Source of the DNA: Diorhabda sublineata
Taxonomy: Eukaryota; Arthropoda; Insecta; Coleoptera; Chrysomelidae
DNA length: 64,000 bases
NCBI RefSeq assembly: GCF_026230105.1
Contig: NC_079486.1
Coordinates: 7,316,001-7,380,000 of the forward strand
Direction: 5' to 3'
Part shown: piece by piece, positions 1 to 10,611 of the stretch
Layout: each line of letters begins with the position of its first letter
Position numbering within the stretch: position 1 is the stretch's first letter
Position numbers and translations under genes: made by a program
Notes under the pieces: model-generated
The model's input: only the letters and a program-made list of their open reading frames with translations
Database searches by the model: none
What the model was told of the DNA's origin: nothing

Positions 1-1140
1 AAGGTAGTTTTTTTCCTTTTCTTTTGGGTGTTTGATGTTTGTTGAGACTCTTCTTCGGACATTTCCGAAAGTGTTTCGTATGTGTTTTGCGTGATGGTCG
101 GATTTATGTTCTGAGTTATAATTTTATTAAAGGGAGTGTATCTTCTGGGTTTGGTGAAACCTGGTGGAGTAATTTCCTTAACCTTCATGGGTTCATTTTG
201 TGGAATTGTGATAATTTCGTTCATATTAACTTTTTGTTTTGGTTTGCTTGGGATGTGAAATTGTCCGAATTTTCCTTTGGTGTAGCCTTTTCTGCATCTT
301 CTACTTCTTGTGCCCAAGAGTGATTCGCTGCTTTGTGGATTTCTGCTTTCACCACAGTTTCTTGGTGGTATTAATTGGAGTTTGAGGGTTTTTATATATT
401 TCAACTAATATGTTTCCATTTGCACTTTGCCCAATTGTATTTTCTTCCATATTTATTGGTATGGTGATGGACTGATGGTCTGAGGTTAGTGTTGAATTTT
501 TGCCACAAGCAGGAACAGAGAAATCCAGGCCTTTCGTTGTTATATCTAGACTATTTGGGCTTACAGGGCACTTATTTTCTTGTTCTGTACTATTTTTGGC
601 ATAACAATTTATTTGTTATATCTAGACATTTATACAATGTCTCTATGTCGACAGATTTAAGTTGATTTTCCATTATATTCAGGTTGTTTATTCCAGTATT
701 TTTTAATGAATCTAGATTTTCCTCGGAAGACGTGTTATCTTCGTTTATATATACTAGTTGGAGGTAGTTTTCGTTTTTTGTTTTCAATTTTTGAGTTTTT
801 TCTCTAACTCTCCGTAGTTCTTTTGAATATATAGATGTGGGAGGTGAGTTGGGGCTATTAGAAGCGCATATGGATGCCCATTACTCATTTGGGCTGCTTT
901 CCAAGTCACCTTTTTTGCAACTTTTTTGTGTGGAGTTGTTTTTTAGTGGGCGTTTCTTTCTGTTTCTTTTAATAATTTTATGTTTGTACGTACCCTTAGT
1001 AATTGATTTTTTAGATGTTTTGACTGTCACTATAGGCTTGCATGTTTTCCTCACACTAACATTTTTATCACTAATTAAGTTTTCGCTCTTAAATAATTCT
1101 GGTTTTATTTCGTTGAGTTTATTTATTTTTTTTTAAGTCG
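1..1140 (-). pseudogene. Decayed gag-like (ORF1) coding region, runs off left edge
   Basis: Read on the minus strand from about 1140 down to 1, one continuous hydrophilic protein can be followed across at least three frame changes (near 595, 355 and 235) and one internal stop (near 885). It is rich in K, N, S, T and E. It ends in a stretch with a PPGF-type turn and a basic KKRKK run at the window edge. The longest unbroken piece is 65 residues at 590-787. The composition resembles the low-complexity N-terminal half of a LINE ORF1/gag protein upstream of its conserved RNA-binding part, which would lie outside the window. No zinc knuckle or catalytic motif is visible, so the family is an inference. 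A decayed host gene remains possible. Confidence 0.4.
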
Positions 1141-1518
1141 TCGGGTGTATTCCGTTGGATATGGAGTACCCGTGGTAGGTGGTGATACGGGTGTAGACGA
1201 TAGGTTAACCGGTAACTTGTTCCACATATTGATAGCCGATAGACAAGAACATTGAAATGTTTTTGTCGATTTTTTATGCCGTTTTCAGGGATCAATAAAA
1301 AATCGGTTATACGTGTAATCTAATAGAAAATATGTGAAATATTCAATAGTATATAGGTTGTTCAATTCTAAATTTAATAATTGTGAAGAAAATTAAAATT
1401 GCTGTATATTACGTAACCCTTTCGCTCCCAGTTGTTTTTTTGCGAGTAATTACGGTACTCAACAGCTTAATGGGCTATTCAACACTCAAATGACATGGAA
1501 AAATGGGTGATTAATTTT
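1141..1518. other. Non-coding spacer, no gene recognised
   Basis: AT-rich sequence without a supported ORF. A CCCTTTCGCTCCCA-like stretch at 1422-1436 resembles the ends of some piggyBac elements. It lacks an adjacent TTAA and a matching inverted partner, so it is not called a terminal repeat. Confidence 0.4.
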
Positions 1519-2770
1519 TTATTTCAAAGGGATAGCGGGGGTATTGGGACACATAGATCCCAGTGGAAACTTTTTGCGGAACATATTTAAACCAATGGTA
1601 TTCATTATAATTTTCTTTACAACAAATTTATATGTATGAAAACTAGAAAAACAATTTTTACATAGAGGAACATTGCAAGCTGAGCAGAAGGTTATTGTGC
1701 GTTTTTCTCTCTCATTTTTTTCCACAACTGTGACATCTTCTACGAGTTGGTCTTTCATGATCCCCAACATTCATCACCCTTCGGGTGATTTTGTTGGTCT
1801 GCCTTACTGGCGTTTTCTAACAACCTTGGCAATTTTTTGAGCTTCAGAAATCATTGCCTCCGCAAGTGGAACCAAAAATCCAGGAATGAAATTTTCTTAT
1901 GATCTCTTTCTCTCCAAATAATCCATGCATTTACCGCACTGAGCATAAGCAAACGGTGAAAAATTTTTTTCTACCACTTCAAAGACTTACGATCCATGTT
2001 ATAAATACCAATTAATTGGTCAAAAAGATTAACACCCCCCATGAACTTATTGTTATTGGACACAATTGTAGGACAAGGAATTTCCTTTTTAATCCCATCT
2101 TTTTCTTTTCTGTTCACAAAGGTCATATCATTTCCATGACACTTTGAAAGCAGCGTTCCTTCTTTTGTATCTTTCCACAAAACCGCCGTAGTACCAAATT
2201 GATTATGGACAAAGTCAGCTTCACCCCTATTTCTTTTATAGGTATGTTTCTGCGATTGCCAATCACTGTGCCAACACAAGCAAATGGAAAGTTGTTTATT
2301 AATTTCGTCGACGTAAAAAAACGATCAAAACATAAACTAACCTTTGGATCTTTTATTGAAGACGAAAGCTTAGAGACGACTGATTCTCCAAGAGTGGATT
2401 CGGTATCTCTGTTGGCATCCTTTCCACAATAAATTTTGAAATCATATGTGGGGACAACAGCGCTCCCATATTTTTATTCATCACTTTCTAGGTGTCAAAG
2501 GGAGGTACTGTTTCAGAGAACTCCTGTCCTTGAACTTAGCCATGGCTTCATCAATACTTTGGAAAGTGCTCTCACTCCTTACTTTTTGGAATCTTTCTTT
2601 CAAACAATCAACAAATGGTTCACTGTAGTACAGTTTAGTCGCGTTCTCGTTTTTTTCAGGATGGTGCTGCGCCACAAACATTCTCTCCAGATCCTCTTGT
2701 TGGGGAGGATCAATCCCGATAGTTCATATCTACACCGTATTCGCTTATTCTCCGACACAACTTCTTATTT
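1519..2770 (-). pseudogene. piggyBac-type transposase relic, copy 1
   Basis: This is a cut-and-paste transposase (DDE_Tnp_1_7 family, TTAA-specific in the family) broken into several frames. In coding order the minus strand shows an N-terminal piece at 2481-2681 with KFKDRSSLKQYLPL, matching the family signature before the first catalytic aspartate. A middle piece at 1971-2279 contains CPTIVSNNNKFMGGVNLFDQ. A cysteine-rich end at 1519-1770 has FCSACNVPLCKNCF. The third catalytic aspartate of the usual GGVDLFDQ block is N here, so this copy would be inactive even without its frameshifts. It is nearly identical to the copy at 44285-45545 and more distant from the one at 3127-4330. No terminal inverted repeats or TTAA duplications were found. 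Confidence 0.85.
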
Positions 2771-3126
2771 CCTGTCTTTTCCTGCCAGTTTATAACTTCT
2801 TTGCTTAGGTTACCTTCCACTTCTTTTAACCTTTCTGTCCTAAGCCTGTATTTTTCTACCACTCGGATCCCATTGCATCATATTGAATGCTATAGATTTT
2901 GTTCCTTTTTTCAATACATGCCCCAACTACTCAACTCGCTGAGTTTTGATTTTTTCTGCATTATCTTCGCCGTTGATTTCGTCTGTTATTTTTTGGTTAG
3001 TTGTTATCTGATACCTAACTTTTCTTGATCCCATTTTGTTCTTATTATTTTTCTTTCATTTATTTTTAATATTTCTTCAGAATTTCTAGTAAATGTTATT
3101 GTTTCAGCTGAGTACACCACTACTGG
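2771..3126 (-). pseudogene. LINE reverse-transcriptase C-terminal remnant fused to piggyBac copy 1
   Basis: On the minus strand, 3120 to about 3010 reads VVVYSAETITFTRN followed by a basic EILKINERKIIRT segment. This is the conserved block after the palm domain of many insect LINE reverse transcriptases (usually xxYxxETWTLT...FERKILR). It ends abruptly, and from 3000 to 2771 only fragmented basic peptide can be read before piggyBac sequence starts. The same LINE/piggyBac joint recurs at about 4330-4925 and 45546-45970, so the fusion predates the duplications. Confidence 0.6.
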
Positions 3127-4330
3127 GGGGTAGTGGGACACATAGATCCCAGTGGAAACTTTTTGCGGAACATATTTAAACCAATGGTATTCATTATAAT
3201 TTTCTTTACAACAAATTTCTATGTATGAAAACTAGAAAAACAATTTTTGCACAGAGGAACATTGCAAGCTGAGCAAAAGGTTGTTGTGCGTTTTTCCACA
3301 ACTGTGACATCTCATTCGAGTTGGTCCTTCATTTGGAAGATGATCCCCAACATTCAATAACCATTTGGGTCATTTTGACGGTCTGACGTATTGGTGTTTT
3401 CTAACAATCTTGCCATATTTTTGAGCCTCAGAAATCATTGACTCCGTAAGTTGAGCCAGAAAATCCAGGAGAGAAATTTTATTATGTGTTTCTCTCCAAA
3501 TAATTCATGCATTTACCGAACTGGTCATAAGCAAACGGTAAAAAACTTTTTTCTACTACTTCAAAGACTTCCGATCCATGTCATAATTACCAATCAATTG
3601 GTCAGAAAGTTCAACACCCCACATGAACCAATTGTAATGGGCCACAATTTCAGGACAAGGAATTTCCTTTTTATTACCATCTTTTTCTTTTCTGTTCATC
3701 ATTTCCATGACACTTTGAAAGCAGCGTTACTTCTTTTGTATCTTTCCACAAAACCACCGTAGTACCAAATTGATTATGGACAAAGTCAGCTTCACCCCTT
3801 TCTTTTCTTTTTTTCGAATTTAGGCATGTTTCTGCGATTGCCAATCACTGTGCAAACACAAGCAAATGGAGAGTTGTTTATTAATTTCGTCGACGTGAAA
3901 AAACAATCAAAACATAAACTTACCTCTAGATCTTTTATTGAAAACGAAAGCTTCGTGACGATTGATTCTCCAAGAGTGGATTCGGTATCTCTGTTGGCAT
4001 CCTTTCCACAATAAATATTTAAATCATATAGGTAGCCTGTTTTGGAATCACAGCGTTCACATATTTTTATTCCTCGCTTTGTAGTTTTCAAAGGGAAGTA
4101 CTGTTTCAGAGAACTCCTGCCCTTGAACTTAGCCATGGCTTCATCAATACCTTAGAAAGTGCTCCACTCCTTGCTTTTTGAAATCTTTCTTTCAAACAAT
4201 CAACCACTGGTTCACAGTAGTACAGTTTAGTGGCGTTCTCGTTCTTTTTCAGGATAGTTGAAGGATGGTGCTGCGCCACAAAATGCTCTCCAGATCCTCT
4301 TGTTGGGGAGGATCAGTCCCGATAGTTCAT
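3127..4330 (-). pseudogene. piggyBac-type transposase relic, copy 2
   Basis: The best segment is 3792-4136 (114 residues). It has KFKGRSSLKQYFPL, the RGIKICERCDSKTGYLYDL block and CFDCFFTS, which holds the first catalytic aspartate. The region corresponding to the third catalytic aspartate (near 3610-3640) reads WGVELSDQ, so D is replaced by E. The cysteine-rich tail is recognisable at 3230-3330 but has lost part of its length and its frame. The copy lies head to tail behind copy 1 in the same orientation and is clearly more diverged from copies 1 and 3 than those are from each other. The join to copy 1 at 3121-3130 is a run of G followed by the same GGGACACATAGATCCC start. Confidence 0.82.
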
Positions 4331-4569
4331 ATCTACACCTTGTCGCTTATTCCCCGCCACAACTTTTCCTTCCAGTTTATAACTACTTTGCTTAGGTCAT
4401 CTCCTTTCAACCTTTCTGTCCTAAGCCTGTATTTTTCTACCACTCGGATCCCATTTCATCATATTGATTGCTTTAGATTCTGTTCCTTTTTTCAATACAC
4501 GCTGCAACTACTCAACTCGCTGAGTTTTGATTTTTTCTGCAATATCTTCGCCGTTGATTTCGACTGTTA

Positions 4570-4925
4570 TTTTGAGGTTAGTTGTTATCCGATACCTAAC
4601 TTTTCTTGATCCCATTTTGTTCTTATTATCTTTCTTTCTATTATTTTCAATATTTCTTCATAATTTCCAGTTAATGTTATTGTTTCAGCTGAGTACACCA
4701 CTTCTGGCTTTATCATCGTTCTACATATTAATCTTCGTTCGCTTTTGTGAGTAGTTTACTTTTCAATAATTTCTTCAATTTCAATACTCCTGACTCCTCT
4801 ATTATTGATCATTACGCCGAGGTACTTGAACTTTTTACTTCCATAAATTCATACACGCCAACTTTCACCTTTTTCCTTGATATTGCTTTCCAAAGCTCAT
4901 TATTTTTATTCTGTCTTCAATGGCT
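4570..4925 (-). pseudogene. LINE reverse-transcriptase C-terminal fragment
   Basis: This is the longest of the three LINE pieces attached to piggyBac. In minus-strand coding order it shows KFKYLGVMINNRGVRS, then a KLLTKAERR-like segment, then MIKPEVVYSAETITLT and a basic ERKIIRT block. This is the classical order of the region after the catalytic palm of non-LTR reverse transcriptases: the YLG strand, then thumb helices, then the YxxETWxL block. At least one frame change occurs near 4760. The palm with its FADD motif is missing. The left neighbour on the map is piggyBac copy 2, in the same orientation. Confidence 0.72.
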
Positions 4926-5189
4926 TCTAAACCTATACGTTTTCAGTTTGTAAGTATATCGTTAAACATTGTCTACATTACAGATCTTTTGGTTAGGTTA
5001 GTAAACCCTTCCACTCTCAATGGGACATATACGTCCCGCTACATATTCAAAAATTACTAGAGGTAAATTGAAACGTGCTAAACTGAATCGAATAAGTGGT
5101 AGTTTACAACCGTATCTACGAATAAATATGTTAAAAATAGGGTTATTGATGCTTGCACGTGAGAAGACAAAGTTATCAAATATTATCAA

Positions 5190-5190
<1 letters not shown>
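4926..5190. other. Spacer with possible DNA-transposon terminus
   Basis: No gene seen. At 5007-5035 the sequence CCCTTCCACTCTCAATGGGA is followed by a GGGACATATACGTCCC inverted pair, which resembles ends of some insect piggyBac-like elements. No inverted partner was found, so this stays a suggestion. Confidence 0.3.

Positions 5191-5280
<90 letters not shown>
5191..5280. repeat. (TA)n microsatellite
   Basis: An uninterrupted TA dinucleotide run of about 90 bp directly beside the left inverted ~200-bp repeat. It produces artificial Ile-Tyr ORFs that are not genes. Confidence 0.98.
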
Positions 5281-5285
<5 letters not shown>

Positions 5286-5297
5286 ATATTATATATA

Positions 5298-5500
5298 CAT
5301 TTCGACAAAATCATAAGTTACATATTTTGCGAAATTTATCAATGCAAAGTGATAACAATGTTACAGCTTTTTTGTGATGGTTACTGAGCAGCTAGATTTT
5401 TTTTCATTCTCGCTCAACCATAATAGCTATGAAAGTTAAATTGGAAACCCTAATTTTAAATAATAATACAGCAGACGTCCTTTATTTATCGAGAACTGAT
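5298..5500 (+). repeat. ~200-bp dispersed repeat, left arm of the 5.2-8.7 kb island
   Basis: Starts with ATTTCGACAAAATCATAAGT and ends near TTATCGAGAACTGATATT. The same sequence appears inverted at 8375-8570 and 53226-53441, and as a short piece at 50765-50795. Every copy has a (TA)n tract on the same outer side, which suggests the repeat ends in, or is always inserted next to, TA-rich DNA. It has no coding potential. The family was not recognised. Confidence 0.7.
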
Positions 5501-5639
5501 ATTAATACATATTTCCATAATGCGAGTGCTACAGCTGAATTTGTTTTAATTTTTAAGAAGATTGGCAAAATAAATATTTTAAAACCACTTAGTTGAACAA
5601 CAAAATATTTAATTGAATCAATTTATCATTTCAAAATTA

Positions 5640-5938
5640 CCTCAATACACATAGTTTTAAATATTTGTAGTGATGTGAAGGAGAACCATGATGAGAAAAA
5701 TGATGCTGAAAAGATGTAAGAATGCTTATCGTTTATAACTTGAATGAGCATGATTTCTTTCTGAACTTAATTGTTGTGTACAATTTCGAAATGTATAAGT
5801 TTGAAGAAGTGGATAATGAAGCCGTAGATACCTCCAATGATCTCAAACCTGAATGGATAGAATTATGGTGTCAGTGTCAGTGTAAAGTTTCACGTCATAA
5901 AAGTAAACCAGAGTTACGCAATAAATTAAAAGAAAAAA
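5640..5938 (+). pseudogene. Unknown gene fragment, copy interrupted by mariner
   Basis: Frame 5722-5958 reads an acidic helical peptide with FELYKFEE-like and WIELW segments. Clearly related stretches occur at 55981-56335 and, shorter, at 50796-50962, always in the same order: DLxPEWIELW, then an RMANEDDxRKQKG segment that is lost here. Three related copies indicate a duplicated coding piece. I do not recognise the protein family. In this copy the reading frame is cut at about 5930 by mariner sequence, and there is a CAGTGT duplication just before the cut. Confidence 0.4.
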
Positions 5939-5939
5939 T

Positions 5940-6250
5940 ATGTCCACCGAAATTGTGAAAATCGAAAAATTGAGGTATCGAGCCATCATCAAAAACCTGT
6001 ATTTAAAAGGGTTAAGAGGTAAGCAGATCTACGAATATATGCTCAATACCCATGGGGACCAATGTCCTTCGTATGCGACCGTGAAAAATTGGACTGCAAG
6101 CTTCCAAAGAGGTAAATTTTCCATTGAAGATAATATCCGATTGGGAAGGCCAGTTTCTGTGTCAGTCCCCGAAAATATTGTTGCAGTTCATGACATGATT
6201 GTATCAGACCGTCAATAAGATAAGTATTCTCATCTTTAATCTATTAGCCT
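5940..6250 (+). pseudogene. mariner-type transposase, N-terminal DNA-binding part
   Basis: Open frame 5940-6218 (92 residues) starts at ATG. It carries the two helix-turn-helix units of a Tc1/mariner transposase: RYRAIIKNLYLKGLRGKQIY, then YATVKNWTASFQRGKFS, then IEDNIRLGRPVSVSVPEN, the known E-D-x-x-R-x-G-R-P linker. It stops at 6218 and all catalytic D residues are absent. hAT transposase sequence begins about 35 bp later. A second, longer but more broken mariner lies at 57198-57925 and is a different branch by its linker (DQHRSGRPNEM). Confidence 0.85.
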
Positions 6251-6252
6251 TT

Positions 6253-6490
6253 GCTAGTATTGGACTGACGACCGAGGGTGCGCGTGCTATCAAGTGAAGG
6301 TTGTAAATTTTATCAAGTCACGGCCTAGCAATTCCGACTTTTTGCCATTCTGTGCGATGAAATGTGAAGTGAGTACAAAACATTCCTGCTTCATTGTGAA
6401 GTACGGTGGCTCTCAAGAGGTAAAGTGCTGTCAAGATTGTTTAAGCTTCTTGATGAGTTATGATTGTTTTTGTTGAAAAATCACAATAGG
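6253..6490 (+). pseudogene. hAT-type transposase fragment (ZBED5-like)
   Basis: In shifting plus frames the sequence reads IGLTTEGARAI, then a gap, then VNFIKSRPSNS, then pieces corresponding to HCEVRWLSRGKVLSRLF. These are hallmarks of the ZBED5/GTF2IRD2-like hAT transposases. The family's (T/C)DGA motif has E in place of D here. At least two frame changes and a deletion separate the blocks. The same end, WLSRGKVLSRLFKLLHELR, is present in a better frame at 52191-52315, and in both places it is followed by the identical join to antisense copia. Confidence 0.75.
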
Positions 6491-6870
6491 TCAGAATTTT
6501 TTCTTTTTGATTTCCTTATTTCCTGTTCCTTGTTGTCTTCAACATTATTTCACACTTCTCACTTTATTGTTTCTTGTTCTTTGTTTTCAACATCATTTTC
6601 CTCAGCGTGGCTCTTCTTCATATTACCTTCATCTTGTTTTTGACTTCTGGTTTCTTCATTATCTTTTAATATCCGAGTTATTAATTTTATATTGTGTATT
6701 TCAATTTTATTCCAGAGCCGATATCCATCCGAGTATCCTATCACCTGAAGTTTTTTATTTCTCTTGTCAAATTCTGAGTTTTGTTTTAAATTTTTGGCAT
6801 AAGCATATGAGTCAAATACACTTAGATTACTTAGTTTCGGTGGTTTACCCTGAATCCACTTTTCCATTAA
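6491..6870 (-). pseudogene. copia integrase C-terminal/linker fragment
   Basis: Minus frame 6559-6867 (102 residues) reads MEKWIQGKPPKLSNLSVFDS, then YAYAKNLK, KRNKKLQVIGYSDGYRLWN and an acidic N/E/K-rich linker. This matches the Ty1/copia polyprotein just after the integrase core (WxGxKPxxxxLRVFGxxAY...KxxFLGYSxxxKGYRLW). In coding direction it lies downstream of the copia reverse transcriptase at 7191-8370, the opposite of copia domain order. It must therefore come from a second, truncated copy or a rearrangement. A related piece is at 52316-52740. Confidence 0.8.
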
Positions 6871-7190
6871 GTTATGGAAAGTTTACTGGAGTATTATCAA
6901 GAATAGTACCTCATTTTTTCATATATTATATGATTTCATATATTCTTTTATTCATTTACTCATATATTAATTAAAATAATTTAATATATTAGTGGAATAA
7001 AACGCGACTTGGTTTCCTTTCAAGTAATCAGCAAAAGACTGACACGACTTTTTATAAACATAATATGACATTACTTCACAATTTCCTTAACAGTGATACC
7101 TACTCATTAAATAAAAACATTATTGATTAATACCAACATTTTGTTTTATATCCAAACATAAACATATACTAACATCCCCACTTATCAACA
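6871..7190 (-). repeat. Probable copia 3' LTR with polypurine tract
   Basis: On the minus strand the polymerase-coding region ends with a GATAAGTGGGGATG purine-rich tract (rc of 7171-7189). TGTTAGTATATG follows, a typical start of a copia-type LTR. The LTR body continues to about 6880, where integrase sequence of the neighbouring fragment starts. The end of the LTR and a second LTR were not identified. Part of the same sequence recurs at 52745-52870. Confidence 0.5.
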
Positions 7191-8370
7191 AAATCAAGTA
7201 TTTAATAAACCAAGTAAATTTATCAGCCCGAAATGCTTTTCAGAAAGTAAACTCTTTGTTACAACATCTGATGGCATAACATAATAATAAATACTTCATT
7301 TATATAACCTTATTTAATATTGTTTCTCTTACAAAAGGATGGCGTACATCTATATGCTTTGTTCTTTTATTATACATGGCATTGCTTGTCAAATTTATTG
7401 CGCTTTGGTTATCATTAAATAAAGTTACACAAGGTACACTCCCTGTCAATTCGTCAATTCTTCCAATAATCCCTTTAAATATATAGCTTCCTTGGTTGCC
7501 TCAGAGATTGACATATATCAGCCTCAGTACTCGACAGCGCAATTAACTTTGGCCAACCAGAAAATCACAGCACCACAAAGTTTGAAAGCATATCATGTGT
7601 AGGACTTATGGTTAACAGCATTATTCGCCCAATCAGCGTCTACAAAACCTTGTAGTTCTGAGTCATCTTTAGAATATCTCAATGGATAGTTAATAGTACC
7701 TTTCAAGTACTTAAGAATGTTCTTTGCACATTTCCAGTGCCTTCCATTCTATGATTTATCAAATTGGCTCAGAAAACTCACAGAAAAAGAAATATCTGAC
7801 CTTGTAAAAACAGATAAATACATTAGACTACCAATAAATTTCTGATAAGTATAATTAGCTTTCTCCCCATCATAACAGCTTTCGTCCAAATTTAAATTTA
7901 GTTTAGCCTCCATTGGAGTCTTGACTGTTTCGGCATCAAGCATATTAAATTTCTTCAATAAATGATTAATGTAATTTCATTGACTTAAGATGATTACACC
8001 CTTTTTTTCATCAAAATTAATTGCATGCCCAAACATTCTCTGATTTTACCCAAATCTTTAATTTTAAATTTGGAACTTAACTCAATTTTTAAATTATTTG
8101 CTTCTATTTCGATGTTAGAGAAAATAAAAAAAATCGTCCACATACAGAGCAATTATTGATATTGAATTATTTTCCCTTTTTATGTAAATACAAAGTTCAA
8201 TTTTTAATCTTACATAATTTAATTCAATTAAAACATCATTCACACGATCATTCCAAGCCTTAGATGGCTGTTTTAGACCATATATTGCGTTTTATGCATT
8301 TATTATTATCCCAACAAACAAGCCATTCAGTCATTTGGATATAAACATTTTCTTTCAGGAAACCGTTAAA
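7191..8370 (-). pseudogene. Ty1/copia reverse transcriptase and RNase H relic
   Basis: In minus-strand order the decayed polyprotein shows FFNGFLKENVYIQM at about 8360-8320, a block corresponding to IALYVDDFFIFSN broken by an extra A near 8130, then KIKDLGKIRECLGMQ with frame loss. An intact 70-residue piece follows at 7749-7958 (MLDAETVKTPMEAKLNLNL...YQKFIGSLMYLS). The RNase H region comes next: NILKYLKGTINYPLRYS, FVDADWANNAVNHKSYTGY, TLFNDNQSAINLTSNAMYNK, RTKHIDVRHPFVRE. This is the standard copia order. Many frameshifts and stops are present. Gag, protease and most of integrase are missing. The 5' break coincides with the start of the ~200-bp repeat at 8375. Confidence 0.88.
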
Positions 8371-8374
8371 GAAT

Positions 8375-8575
8375 ATCTGTTCTCGATAAATGAAGAGGGA
8401 CACCTGTACTTTTACTTAAAATTTTAGTTGCCAATTTAACTTTCATAGTAATTATGGTGGAGCGAAAATGACAAAAGAATCTAGCTGCTCAGTAGCCACA
8501 AAAAACCATTACATTGATAAATTTCGCAAAACATATAACTTATAATTTCGTCGAAATGGTCCAAATATAACCCTG
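8375..8575 (-). repeat. ~200-bp dispersed repeat, right arm (inverted)
   Basis: Reverse-complement counterpart of 5298-5500, recognisable end to end at roughly 80 percent identity by eye. It continues outward into GGTTAGTCTCGTATGT and then (AT)n. The same outward sequence (TTTAGTCTCGTA) precedes (TA)n at 53430-53441. Confidence 0.7.
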
Positions 8576-8585
8576 GTTAGTCTCG

Positions 8586-8590
<5 letters not shown>

Positions 8591-8684
<94 letters not shown>
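8591..8684. repeat. (AT)n-(GT)n compound microsatellite
   Basis: About 76 bp of AT repeats followed by nine GT repeats. It marks the border between the mosaic island and arm A. Confidence 0.97.
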
Positions 8685-9932
8685 ATAGTAATAACTAGGT
8701 ATTATTACTTTCAACTACTTCTGTTAGTTTTGAATATTTTATGTATGTTTCAAGCTCCGGAAATTTCTTATTCCAGTCTTGAAATATGCAATTTAACAAA
8801 TTGCATAAATTATACGATTTTTATCCACTATTTTAGTCTTAGAATTAAGACTATATACAGTACAATATATTCCTTATTTCAAATTGTCTACTAGCATAAC
8901 ACTAATATTAACGAACACTTTGGTTGAATTAATTTTAGGTTTATCTGAAATTGTGTGGGAATTACCAGGAATACCAGGGAATGATTAGTAGTACACAGAT
9001 AAGCACTTATATTAATAAAAATAATTACCATAGTACATGTATTATGCTTATTTTGAACAGAAAATATTTTAAAACTGATATGTTAAATTCATCGTGTTAT
9101 TTAATATTATATGTATATATATTATATTATCTATTGAGTATAACCACTTCTCCACTTCAATCAACTTTTACGTGATTTATCAATGATTATGTGGCTAATG
9201 TAGATAAATAATTGACATTTGCCCTAAAGTAAAAAAATTATTTTGCCACGAAACGTTCTTAGAAACATGTGTCTTATATATGGGATAAGAATGAAAATTT
9301 GATATTAAAAATAGTAGAACATTTCCATCCTTTCATGATGCCATTTTGAAGAGTTTTTCCTAATAAGTAGACAACCATTTATACCGTACAGTTGTAAACA
9401 ATTACACAGAATTTTCACAAGACAAAATGGGTCACTTTTGTCTGAATGATTGAAATTAGGCGTACAAAAACATGTCGACACATTCTTTTTGGTCAGTGTT
9501 TATACGAGGTTGTGACGATTTTAACGAATACATGTTCACTTACCGGGCTGAAAGTTCAATTAAAAAGTAATATTATGTGAGATGTATAGTTATAAAAATT
9601 AACAATAAGAATGTTGCGAATAATAAACAGAAGGATTCTAATTTCTATTTGCCGAAATATTAAATACATAATACATACCATTACGAAATTTATACAGGTT
9701 ATTTCAAATCACTTACAACAATGAAATACGGGTTACGTAAAAAAATAATTTTAATAGTGTTTTAGAAATTGCCCTAATTAAAAAAAAAACAGGTTTTGAA
9801 AGACGTAAAATATTTAATTTGATGTTGGGTTTTACGATTTTTCTACGGAATAACTATATTTTATATTTCGGTTTGCAAATTTAAGTGTTTTGAAAGTTGA
9901 GAGTTGAGAAAAGTTTAAAGTAGAATTGATAC

Positions 9933-10069
9933 TTATGGATTGACACAGAATTTACTAATTCTTTCTGCTTTATGAAATAAATATTGCAACGGATCCTCAT
10001 GTTCACCAGGAGATGTTTTAGAAACAGATTTAGTTGTCATGTTCATTGTTAGCTCGTTGTTTGGGGGTC
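9933..10069 (-). pseudogene. Exon-like piece 3 in arm A
   Basis: A splice acceptor TTATTTTCAG precedes GACCCCCAAACAACGAGC. The open frame reads PPNNELTMNMTTKSVSKTSP, GEHEDPLQYLFHKAERISKF, then a stop at 9933. Arm B has the same start but a longer middle (36507-36808), so the HEDPLQYLF portion here is joined by a deletion. The protein is not recognised. Confidence 0.4.
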
Positions 10070-10485
10070 CTGAAAATAAAAGTACATGCTTGTTTTGTAA
10101 ATGACGTTTGTTATAGCTGAATTTGTTGCAAAAAATTTAATATACCATAGAAGTACACAAAAAGTTTTTATCTAATAATTTCACTTTGAGGGTGTCCTTG
10201 TAAGTTTTTCTGTAATTAGTAGTTAAACTAGAACGAGAAAGTGTATTAAGGACGTTTGTACGAAAATAATTTTCCAATCAATAGCGTGTCTTCTAAATTC
10301 AGTTTTTTTTGCATTTGCGTCACTAAGTTTTTTGAGAAATTAACTGTAGAAGATTGTATATTCAACACGTAAACTATTCCAGCGATCGTTTATCAGAAAA
10401 TGGTAGCAATTTTTATGCATTGATTGACAGAAACCAATTATATTAATACAAACACAATGGTAAGCAGTATTCGTTTTGCTGTAAC

Positions 10486-10611
10486 AGATTTCGTTTCAGT
10501 TCGATCCATTTTGTAAGTATTTCTAATAACTGGATTTGACTCCGCAATCCTTTTCTTAGTTGATTTGCGAAAAGTGAGATTGGGAGGAACATTATTAGAG
10601 CTTATACAATT
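10486..10611 (-). pseudogene. Exon-like piece 2 in arm A (truncated)
   Basis: Acceptor TTAATTTTTAG is followed by an open frame starting CISSNNVPPNLTFRKSTKKR, then AESNPVIRNTYKMDRTETKS. At that point the sequence jumps to what lies ~200 bp further in arm B, so the end of the exon is deleted. Phase 0 matches the donor of the exon at 11338-11511. Confidence 0.45.

Noticed and set aside
2199..2795. Plus-strand ORFs over the piggyBac relics (also 3826-4609 and 44952-45548)
   Set aside because: Antisense of transposase sequence with Phe/Ser/Leu bias. The minus strand carries the conserved motifs.
1421..5035. CCCTTTCGCTCCC and CCCTTCCACTCTC stretches as the two ends of a piggyBac element
   Set aside because: Both are in the same orientation instead of inverted, TTAA is not present beside them, and the two transposase relics between them are in tandem.
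5020..5377. ORFs with long Ile-Tyr runs
   Set aside because: Direct translation of the (TA)n microsatellite.
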